NCBI GenBank assembly: GCA_019359595.1
Contig: JAHHGZ010000010.1
Location: 62,001-126,000, forward strand
DNA length: 64,000 bases
Source: Cyanomargarita calcarea GSE-NOS-MK-12-04C
GTDB lineage: Bacteria > Cyanobacteriota > Cyanobacteriia > Cyanobacteriales > Nostocaceae
Direction of reading: 5' to 3'
Positions 50,181 through 57,048 of the stretch are shown here, piece after piece (the stretch's first letter is position 1; every line of letters starts with the position of its first letter). The position numbers and the translations under genes were made by a program. The notes below the pieces were generated by a model, which worked only from the letters and a program-made list of their open reading frames with translations, was not told where the DNA came from and did no database searches.

Positions 50181-50377
50181 TGAGCCTCCTGTTCGGAAAT
50201 TATGTATTCTAGGTTAATAGCTTCTTCAAATAATTTATCCGCTTGACTTTGCAAGAATACAGCATCGTCAAAATCGTCGTTGTCTAGAGCTATTTCTGAA
50301 GCACTATATAAATCTTCACATAATCGTCTCAGTTGCAAATAGGCAAGTTCCAAAGCTTCAATCGTCGCTTGTTTCAT
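50177..50377 (-). CDS. Small acidic helical protein, unknown
   Basis: 66 residues from the ATG at 50377; longer extensions run through a gene remnant and are rejected. Sequence ALELAYLQLRRLCEDLYSAS and AVFLQSQADKLFEEAINLE is helical and acidic. Coupled to the gene at 49983. The pair is shaped like a small two-protein module, but no toxin fold can be seen. Confidence 0.55.
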   Translation of the reverse strand: MKQATIEALELAYLQLRRLCEDLYSASEIALDNDDFDDAVFLQSQADKLFEEAINLEYIISEQEAQ

Positions 50378-50452
50378 TGACACCCCTGTATACCGATGCT
50401 TATGTTTCGCTCGATTCTCGGTTACTCCTTTGTGGTGATAACGGTTATTTTT

Positions 50453-50525
50453 TAATTTTACCTCGAACCCAATGATTATCCGCAAATTAAAGCTTATATT
50501 TCGACTTTTATATTATATGCGATGC
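50453..50525 (+). pseudogene. Degraded copy of the end of the 48102 gene
   Basis: TTTTACCT...AATGATTATCCGCAAAT, AAAGCTTATATTTCGACTTT and TATTATATGCGATGC match 48408-48472 with scattered changes. Only this short piece remains. In both places the similarity ends at GCGATGC, where the dispersed repeat begins. Confidence 0.6.
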
Positions 50526-50752
50526 GATAACCTAACCGCTTCTTCGACTCCCAAAGAGTACCGTTTGTAATGGACTATCTATCAAATTCATAAATGAGAA
50601 TACGTTTGAACGTGGATATTTATGTTTGTGAGCTACCTTAGATAAGTTTGACCAAATCCACCTGACAATACCAAGTATTTTCTGCTGATTCTAATTATTG
50701 GTTATACTTAATGTACATAGCTTCACTTACTTTCTGACATTAGGTTTCTCGT

Positions 50753-50977
50753 ATGGATGTTTCAGCTACTTTGAAGGAAATTACGGCTTTAAGTATTGAA
50801 GAACGCATTCGTTTTGTGCAAGCCATCTTAGATAGTATTGCAGCAGAACAAGTTTCTCCTGACTTTACAGAAGCTCAAAAACGAGAACTTGACCGTCGAA
50901 TTGCTGATTACGATGCTAACCCCGATAACGTATTGACATGGGAAGAAGTTAAAGCCTCAATCAAAAGACCAAAATGA
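50753..50977 (+). CDS. Addiction-module antitoxin (TIGR02574-like)
   Basis: 74 residues: TLKEITALSIEERIRFVQAI, LDSIAAE and the tail ELDRRIADYDANPDNVLTWEEV are the standard pattern of this antitoxin family. It overlaps the RelE/ParE toxin gene by 4 bases. Confidence 0.92.
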   Translation: MDVSATLKEITALSIEERIRFVQAILDSIAAEQVSPDFTEAQKRELDRRIADYDANPDNVLTWEEVKASIKRPK

Positions 50978-51270
50978 ACTATGCGCTAGTATTTCGCTCC
51001 GAAGCTCGTGATGAATTAGATGAAGCTTATAATTATTATGAGAGTCAGCAATTAGGATTGGGCGATGAGTTTTTGGAATATGTAGATGAAGTGATAAATC
51101 GAATTTGTCAACAACCCGAATTATATGTTGTTGTATACCGAGATGTTCGACGGGCTGTACTACGACGTTTTCCTTATGTAATCAGCTACCGAATTATATC
51201 TAGCAGGATAGTTATAACTGGTATTTTTCACGGTCGAAGAGACTCTAAAATCTGGTTAGAAAGAACTTAA
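50974..51270 (+). CDS. parE: RelE/ParE-family toxin
   Basis: 98 residues, complete. LVFRSEARDELDEAYNYYES, FLEYVDEVINRICQQPELYV, VRRAVLRRFPYVISYRI and GIFHGRRDSKIW are all in place. The gene ends 160 bases before the DGR template repeat, on the opposite strand, occupying the space where a DGR reverse transcriptase would be expected. Confidence 0.92.
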   Translation: MNYALVFRSEARDELDEAYNYYESQQLGLGDEFLEYVDEVINRICQQPELYVVVYRDVRRAVLRRFPYVISYRIISSRIVITGIFHGRRDSKIWLERT

Positions 51271-51274
51271 AATT

Positions 51275-51429
51275 ATTGAATTGGACAACTGTTCGGTCTT
51301 TTCAACCTACCAAGCTATCCAACTCGGTTTTATATTTGGAGGTCGTTACCTTCCTCACCGGAACAGGTCTGGACTCCTTGTTGTACGCTCGGTAAATTAA
51401 TAATCTACCGACTCTGACATGTAGGAGCG
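51275..51429 (-). ncRNA. Probable structured 3' flank of the DGR template RNA
   Basis: This 155-bp stretch lies just 3' of the template repeat on the same strand. In characterised DGRs the region after TR is transcribed with it and primes reverse transcription. Here a hairpin CGGTA...TACCG lies near 51389-51410 and several GGTC/GACC-type complementary runs follow. No open reading frame is present. The call rests on position and structure potential only. Confidence 0.4.
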
Positions 51430-51554
51430 CTCACGCAAGAACAACAACCAACCGAAAACCAATATTGTTGTTACGGTTGTCTGGGGTATTCCAATTGCGG
51501 TTGGCACTACGACAATTCTCTGGATTGTTGTTCCAAGAACCGCCACGCAGCAGC
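51430..51554 (-). repeat. DGR template repeat (TR)
   Basis: 125 bp, same length and strand as the VR at 51753-51877. If translated it would read [20 protein letters not shown], with Asn (AAC/AAT) codons at the sites that vary in the VR. 12 positions differ between TR and VR, of which 11 are A in the TR sense strand. It lies 198 bp downstream of the VR and has no open frame of its own. Confidence 0.92.
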
Positions 51555-51752
51555 TAAGTTTTGCCCATCCCGTCTTTAGCCTCTTGTCTAAGCAAGATAA
51601 CTAAAGCATTTATATTTTACTTTAAAAACGAATTAAATTTATCAAAAATACGATTTGTACATAACTCTTAAAAATGCAAAAAAATTTTAACCGCCTTCGG
51701 CGGGAAGAAGGGTAAAATAAAGAAGTGTAAAGGGCAAAAGGGCAAGGAAGTC

Positions 51753-51877
51753 CTCACGCAAGAACAACAACCAACCGAAAACCAATATTGTCGTTACGGT
51801 TGCCTGGGGTATTCCAAAAGCGGATGGCACAAAGACAAAACTCTGGATTGAGGATCCAAGAACCGCCACGCAGCAGC
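51753..51877 (-). repeat. DGR variable repeat (VR)
   Basis: The 3' end of the FGE-domain gene, running to its stop codon. Encodes RGGSWILNPEFCLCAIRFWN and then the invariant [11 protein letters not shown]. Compared with the TR, Asn codons have become Ile, Leu, Phe, Ile, Phe and Asp, Ser has become Cys and Asp Gly, all by changes at A; the only other change is G to T (Arg to Leu). Confidence 0.92.
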
Positions 51878-53078
51878 CGTGTAGTGCTATTTCCACCTGT
51901 TAACCAGGCACTTCCATCAGTTGGGGCACCTTGATAATTATCATGCGAATAATCTTGACACCACTCCCACACATTTCCATGCATGTCATATAAACCAAAT
52001 GCATTGGGTGGAAATTTCCCTACTTCTGCTGTTTCTTTCCTATAAACTCCTTTTGGAGCAGAAGCGTAAGGGGTAACAGTTCCATCGTAGTTTACCAAAT
52101 CGGTTGTAATTGTCTCGCCAAAGTAGAATGGAGTTGAAGTAATAGCACGACATGCATATTCCCACTCTGCTTCGCTGGGTAATCGATAATTACGTCCTGT
52201 TTTCTGGCTTAATCGTTTACAGAATTCTACTGCTTCATTCCAATTTACTTGTTCAACTGGACAATTCGCACGTTTAAAATTAGAAGGATTACTCCCTACA
52301 ATTGCTTGATACTGTACTTGAGTGACTGGATACCTTCCCATAAAGAACGCTGGCACTGTAACTTGATGCTGCGGACTTTCAGAGTCATATCGTTTTGCTT
52401 CCGTCGCTGGTGAACCCATCATAAATGTTCCACCTGGTATCTGTACCATCTCCAAGGTCACACCATTTCCCAAATCTTCAACAAAATATTTCGCTTCCAA
52501 GTTGCGACGGTTAGTAATTGTTCCCTTTGCATCTACAGTAACGGTTTCAAATTGGAAGGTTTGTAATAAAAATGAACCTTTCTCCTGCTCCCCCTTCCCT
52601 CCCTCTTTCACATCTTGAGTAACTAGGTTTGGTAAATTTTGCCTAGATAAAGCTATCCTTTGCAAAGCCCTCACAGCTTGAATATCCTGCCCAGAAGCTG
52701 CTACTAATACCCGAATCCATAGTTGTTCCGCTAAACTTAAATTTCCCTCGACCTCAGCACCGTAAGCATCATTTCTCAACGTTGCAATATCTGCCAAGCT
52801 TGCATATTGTGGTACGAGAATCAAATGGGATTTATTTACAGGTTCAGCAATAATATAAGGTGTTTGCTTGCCTCTATGATGCTCCCGCACAAGCTCAGGA
52901 ACTGTGTGGATTTTCCATTAATATCGGGAGAGTTATCAGAAAAGAAAAAAATCTGCTCAAAACCAGCTTCCCCTTGGAGAAACTTCTGCATTAACTCTGC
53001 ATCCCGCTGGGCAAATCTCAACGGTTGCAAAAAATCATACTGATTAATCCCAATGGCGATCGCCCAATTTTTAACCAT
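51754..53078 (-). pseudogene. Caspase-FGE variable protein gene with the caspase core deleted
   Basis: The 5' part (53078-about 52900) encodes WAIAIGINQYDFLQPLRFAQ and ELMQKFLQGEAGFEQIFFFS, the start of a peptidase C14 (caspase) domain. The frame then jumps to VREHHRGKQTPYIIAEPVNK, the segment that normally follows the whole domain, so the His (SGHG) and Cys (DACRS) motifs are missing. From 52890 (GTG) a 378-residue frame is open: linker, then FGE-sulfatase/C-type-lectin-like domain (PGGTFMMGSP, YPVTQVQYQAIVG, YRLPSEAEWEYACR, DMHGNVWEWCQDY) ending in the VR. The FGE part alone could still be made. Confidence 0.85.
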
Positions 53079-53079
53079 C

Positions 53080-53454
53080 TCACTTTGCTTCTTGCCGTTT
53101 AAAGGTCAACTTAATAGCCCCTTTCCCCCCAGCTTTAGCACCGTTCCCAATTAACTTTACTTCACCTTCGCCGCTAATTTCTACCGATAGCTCAATTTCT
53201 GCGAGTTGCATCCCGGAGTTGACTTTAGCTTGATTTTCTGCATTCTTAAATAATCTTCCCACTGCTTGTAGAAAGTGAGTCATTTCTTGCTCTAATTTTT
53301 GAGTGGGAACCTGAACAGCATCTCCTACACCTTTGCTACCAGTTTCATCTCCCCAGTCGCTCCCTCTACCAATTCCACCTCTTGTACCATCAGGAATCGT
53401 TATTTGAGGTGCATCGGTGACAATCCAAATTGCATCTGAAGGTGTTTCTGGCAT
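53080..53454 (-). CDS. Trypco1-like (trypsin-co-occurring domain) protein
   Basis: 124 residues. The C-terminal half, SGMQLAEIELSVEISGEGEV and KAGGKGAIKLTFKRQE, is the small beta-rich Trypco1 (CU044_2847-type) domain found with trypsin-, caspase- and NTPase-based conflict systems. Only one base separates its stop from the caspase ATG, so the two are translationally coupled. In related loci it is thought to act as an adaptor or regulator of the protease; that role is inferred. Confidence 0.8.
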   Translation of the reverse strand: MPETPSDAIWIVTDAPQITIPDGTRGGIGRGSDWGDETGSKGVGDAVQVPTQKLEQEMTHFLQAVGRLFKNAENQAKVNSGMQLAEIELSVEISGEGEVKLIGNGAKAGGKGAIKLTFKRQEAK

Positions 53455-53786
53455 AATTCGTTAAGTTTTTACCTCAGTTTTCCCCATATAGTATATACAC
53501 AGGTATCAATGACAATTTCGATAAATATTTTCAGTATTGTGCCAGATTTATCTTGAGTTGGGAATAGAGGATAGCAAACTAGTACAGTACGACGTAAGTA
53601 AGTATACTAAAGACGGTTTGGAATTTTACTTTTAAACGCACCAGGTAGCTGAGGTAAACGCAAAGGTACGCAGAGTTTTTGTTCAAGTTTCTGCTAAATT
53701 ACAATATTGTTGGCGTAGCCTGGAACGCGATTGATTCAGGAATGGCATACTATAGTTAAAGTATTAAGCAATTTAAGAGTTTAGCT
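53455..53786. other. 332-bp intergenic region between divergent genes
   Basis: Holds the promoters for the Trypco1-caspase-FGE unit and for the PIN toxin-antitoxin pair. I see no gene or clear repeat. The left half is AT-rich. Confidence 0.5.
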
Positions 53787-54131
53787 ATGCAACAGACTTT
53801 TAACTTAAAACTCAACATTTTACTAGAAAGCAAGGAAAACGGTGGAACAATTGCCTCCGCACTAGAATTTCCTGGCTATAAAGTTGAAGCATCGACTCGT
53901 CAGCAAGCACTTGAAGCTCTTCAGCAAGTTTTAGATAATCATCTTAAAACAATAGAAATTGTTCCTTTAGAAATACAAGTGTCTTACACTCCGATATCTG
54001 GAAATCCTTGGGTTAAATTTGCTGGTATCTTTAAAGATGATGTATATTTTGCACAAATTGCAGATGCGATTAGGGCTGAACGAGAATCTGAAGATGATAC
54101 AGAAGTTGACCCTTCTGTATATGAACGTTAA
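53787..54131 (+). CDS. HicB-like antitoxin of a PIN module
   Basis: 114 residues. FNLKLNILLESKENGGTIAS, ALEFPGYKVEASTRQQALEA are a HicB-like fold without the DNA-binding end, and the C-terminal tail is acidic. It precedes a PIN toxin gene by 12 bases. This antitoxin type is frequent with PIN toxins in cyanobacteria. Confidence 0.7.
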   Translation: MQQTFNLKLNILLESKENGGTIASALEFPGYKVEASTRQQALEALQQVLDNHLKTIEIVPLEIQVSYTPISGNPWVKFAGIFKDDVYFAQIADAIRAERESEDDTEVDPSVYER

Positions 54132-54143
54132 GTAGCTAAACAG

Positions 54144-54581
54144 ATGACTCGCTTCATATTAGACACTGACCACGTATCATTATGGCTTCAAGGCAACCCC
54201 TATATTTGTGCAAAAACCACACAGTTGTCTTCTGATATTGCTGTAACTATTGTTACGGTACAAGAACTATTTAATGGATGGGTAGTGCAAATTAATAATC
54301 CGACCCAGGCTAACAATTTAATTGAACTTTATACTCGGTTTTGGACAACTGTAGAATTATTAAGGAATGTCCAAATTTTAAACTTTGATGTTGCTGCGAA
54401 CGTACAATATCAAAAATTGCTAAGAGAAAATTTATCTCTTCGTAAAAATCGTATTCAAAAGGATGTGCGAATTGCAGCAATTGCTCTTTCTGTCAATGCT
54501 ACTTTAGTAACTCGCAATCAGCGTGACTTTTCACAAATCCCTGATTTACCAATTGAAGATTGGACAGGGAATACCTTTTAA
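54144..54581 (+). CDS. vapC: VapC-type PIN-domain toxin
   Basis: 145 residues. RFILDTDHVSLWLQGNP carries the first Asp; IVTVQELFNGW the Glu; KDVRIAAIALSVNATLVTRN the Asp and Asn-rich region; FSQIPDLPIEDW ends the fold. Complete. Its DNA is the closest match to the wrecked copy at 48549-48665. Confidence 0.92.
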   Translation: MTRFILDTDHVSLWLQGNPYICAKTTQLSSDIAVTIVTVQELFNGWVVQINNPTQANNLIELYTRFWTTVELLRNVQILNFDVAANVQYQKLLRENLSLRKNRIQKDVRIAAIALSVNATLVTRNQRDFSQIPDLPIEDWTGNTF

Positions 54582-54667
54582 ATTAACCCTGTGCCAAATT
54601 TATCTTTGTTGGCCAAGAAGTAGGAAATACAAGAAGTAAGGAATAAAAGATAAAAAACTAGTCTCGT

Positions 54668-54693
54668 ATAGCATCTAGATGTTTAGATGCTAT
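54668..54693. repeat. Palindromic candidate recombination site, copy R2
   Basis: Arms ATAGCATCTA and TAGATGCTAT flank the 6-base spacer GATGTT, which is the reverse complement of the AACATC spacer in the site at 47865-47900. The shared 20-bp core GCATCTAGATGTTTAGATGC is therefore identical but inverted between the two sites. The right arm touches the stop codon of the Uma2 gene at 54693. Confidence 0.6.
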
Positions 54694-55295
54694 CATTTCC
54701 AAACCAACTGTAAATCTAATATAAAACTCGGTAATATATCCTCTCCCGATAATTGCATGGGACATTCTAATACTTCTGTTGGTTTTCCCAAACGATATAT
54801 TTCAACTTGACGTAATTTTCGATTGATTAACCAACCCAACTTCACCTGATTACTCATGTATTCCTGCATTTTTGCTTGAGTTTCCTTCAAGCTGTCGGTC
54901 GGTGACATTAACTCTAAAACAAAATCGGGTGCGATCGCCGGAAATTTTTCTTGTTGTTCTGCTGTCAGTGTATCCCACCTATCCTTCCTTATCCAGGAGA
55001 CATCAGGGGAACGATTTGCACCATTGGGGAGTTTGAAACAGGTGGAAGAATCGAATAGCACACCCAATTTTACCTGACGATTCCAAATTACAAAATCTGC
55101 CCCGATTTCAATGTTGCGGTTTCCCGTCCCTCCTCCCGTTGGTGGCATTATGACTATTTCTCCCTTAACATTGCGTTCAAATTTGATATCAGGATTGTTG
55201 CGACAAAGTTGATAAAATTGGTCGTCGCTAAGTTGGATGATGTCGTTAAAGTTGACTGTAATGCTTGTCATAGAGATATTTGGGGTGTGGTGCAA
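54693..55295 (-). CDS. Uma2 family putative endonuclease
   Basis: 200 residues, complete. GNRNIEIGADFVIWNRQVKL, SPDVSWIRKDRWDTL and FPAIAPDFVLELMSPTDSLK carry the Asp and Glu-x-x of the PD-(D/E)XK fold; LGWLINRKLRQVEIYR follows. Substrate unknown. A MITE with a 10-bp target duplication has landed immediately upstream of its start. Confidence 0.92.
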   Translation of the reverse strand: MHHTPNISMTSITVNFNDIIQLSDDQFYQLCRNNPDIKFERNVKGEIVIMPPTGGGTGNRNIEIGADFVIWNRQVKLGVLFDSSTCFKLPNGANRSPDVSWIRKDRWDTLTAEQQEKFPAIAPDFVLELMSPTDSLKETQAKMQEYMSNQVKLGWLINRKLRQVEIYRLGKPTEVLECPMQLSGEDILPSFILDLQLVWK

Positions 55296-55428
55296 TACTG
55301 TTCGGTTAGGCTAAAAGTACGAAAATTCGTAGGTTGAGTTGAGGAACGAAACCCAACAATCATAAGGCTTTGTTGGGTTTTGCAAAGCCTCCACCCAACC
55401 TACAATCATCCTTATCCGAGCAGTATTG
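55293..55428. repeat. MITE-like element with a 10-bp target-site duplication
   Basis: 136 bp. The ends CAATACTGTTCGGTTAG and (reverse complement) CAATACTGCTCGGATAAG form the terminal inverted repeats; the middle is the TAGGTTGGGTG/GGCTTTG palindromic repeat. GGGTGTGGTG occurs on both sides (55283-55292 and 55429-55438), a clear target duplication. The length fits IS4-like transposases. The remainder of the gap to 55646 contains no gene. Confidence 0.88.
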
Positions 55429-55646
55429 GGGTGTGGTGCGTGCGATGAACACTTTCGCAATTAAGCGATTCCTTATTAAGGCGATCGCTATAATATTGTA
55501 AAAATGAGTCATAACTAATTGCTGGTATTATCTATGACAAAAATATGTTAAATTCAGTATTTATATTTAGGAAAACACGGCTTTTTATTTGGCTTCAAAG
55601 TATATAATATAACTAATAAATATAAATACCAGCCTTTCCCACATTT

Positions 55647-55955
55647 TTATTGCTCCCACAACTCCTCATTGTGTAAATTAGCGTCATTAATCAACACAAT
55701 ATCGGGAAAGTAACCAGACGATTTCTTCGGTGGTTTCACTAATACAGTTTTAGGGATGAAGTAAGGAAGTTTCAAACGCTTATACTCTACAGTGATTTCA
55801 CCTGCCAAAAATCCTGTAACTTTCTCATGCTTCCCACTTGGTTGTGACATTTCTACAATTATCCCATCGTGTAATTCATAACGTGTTCCGGTGTTCTCTG
55901 GTAACCACTCCACAAATTCCTCGAAGGTTAGTGTTTTGGGTAGGGTTTGGGTCAT
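55647..55955 (-). pseudogene. Uma2 family gene truncated at its 3' end
   Basis: 102 residues from the ATG at 55955, preceded by GGAGGAGAG. LTFEEFVEWLPENTGTRYEL, HDGIIVEMSQPSGKHEKVTG and GYFPDIVLI match the first half of a Uma2 protein (usual length near 190). The frame stops after NEELWEQ, before the catalytic Glu/Lys strand. Confidence 0.8.
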
Positions 55956-55980
55956 AATTCTCTCCTCCACATATATTTGA

Positions 55981-56251
55981 CTTTACCATTCCTGAGTAAA
56001 CACTGGCTTTGTTAACGTATTGGGTAGCTAGGTTTGGTAAATTTTGCCGCAATAGGGCTATCCTTTATAAAGCTCTCATTGCTGCTACTAGCACCCGAAT
56101 CCATAGTTGTTCGGCTAAATCTATATCTCTACCTCAGCACGGTAAGAGCGATCGCTTTCTCTAGGAATGGCTACTCCTCAAACACGCATCAGATATATTT
56201 CAGAAAAATTAGCCCCGTCAGCTTTACCATTCCTCAATAAACACTGGCTTT
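55981..56251. repeat. 30-bp direct repeats flanking a gene remnant
   Basis: TTTACCATTCCTGAGTAAAC then ACTGGCTTT at 55981-56010 recurs at 56222-56251 with two or three differences. Between them lies a fragment of the caspase-FGE gene family (56023-56140). The arrangement suggests an excision or recombination scar. Confidence 0.6.
56023..56140 (-). pseudogene. Fragment of a second caspase-FGE type gene
   Basis: The DNA matches 52615-52790, the linker between the caspase and FGE domains: TAGGTTTGGTAAATTTTGCC, AGCTATCCTTT-type runs, CCCGAATCCATAGTTGTTC and ACCTCAGCAC. It is in the same orientation, with deletions and no open frame. A second variable-protein gene once stood here, or part of the first was duplicated. 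Confidence 0.7.
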
Positions 56252-56301
56252 AAGATGGCATCACTATATAATGATATAAGAATTAAGGATAATAAATATC
56301 T

Positions 56302-56591
56302 ATGGAAAAGCTCGATATCTCCTTACCTGCATTTTGCTTATATTGCTCAGTCTAACAATGAAGCAGCACTTAAATTCTTTGATTCGACACGACAAACGTT
56401 TTCCTGGTATGGGTACTTTATACGCTGTTGATAATTCTAGTTTACAAGGGTTACGCAAATGGGCTATTAAAGGCTTTAAAAAATATTTAATTTTTTATTT
56501 AGACCAAGAAGACTTTATTACAATTGTGCGAATTTTGTATACAGCACAGGATATGAAAAAATTATTGGCTCTGCGGACGAGTAAAATTTGA
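56302..56591 (+). pseudogene. Antitoxin start fused to a damaged ParE toxin
   Basis: ATG at 56302 gives MEKLDISLP (antitoxin start), but then the frame enters IAQSNNEAALKFFDSTRQTF, part of a ParE toxin, in another frame, and after one more shift PGMGTLYAVDNSS, LQGLRKWAIKGFKKYLIFYL and TIVRILYTAQDMKKLL. A deletion has removed most of the antitoxin and the toxin N-terminus, followed by a frameshift. Confidence 0.75.
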
Positions 56592-57048
56592 GCAAATGCA
56601 AAGAGGCATTTAGATATTTTCACAAATCATCGAAGGGAAGAGACGGTTACAAATTTTAATTTACCGTACAGTATCTATCTTCTTCGTCACACACCTTTAT
56701 GTTATTAATGTGCCACTGATATAGCCTTTCCTAGTCTGTTGAGGTACAAATTTATCTGCGTCTATCTGCGGTTAAATTAATATGCTGTACCTCACTTGTG
56801 TGGGAATTGCTATACAAGTCCTACAGAAGTAAAATTCTGCTTTTTTACCCAAACAAAGAAGCCCTATAAATGCTTTAATTGTAAAACTGGTGTTCTGATA
56901 ATATGATAAAAAAGCTATATTATACAAACAATGCTGTGTCAAGGATTATTGCGATATTCGTAATAAAAGTTACTAGAAATAAGTAAGAAGTAAGTAAGAA
57001 CCGTAGAAAGCGGTAAATACTGTGAATGATGTATAGAGGGGGTTATGA
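56592..57048. other. 457-bp intergenic region upstream of rsmA
   Basis: No gene. It contains the MITE family B copy at 56720-56815. The bases just before rsmA (AGAGGGGGTTATGA) include its ribosome-binding site. Confidence 0.6.
56720..56815. repeat. MITE-like element, family B, copy 2
   Basis: In opposite orientation to 29458-29577. Shared segments: TATAGC at both ends, TTTCCTAGTCTG next to one end, GAGGTACAAATTTATCTGCG and CTATCTGCGGTTAA inside. About 96 bp. Confidence 0.7.

Noticed and set aside
49983-50377. Possible DGR accessory protein (Avd) near the template repeat
   Set aside because: Both small proteins are helical but only about 65 residues each, shorter than the roughly 120-residue four-helix Avd, and lack its basic surface pattern as far as I can judge.
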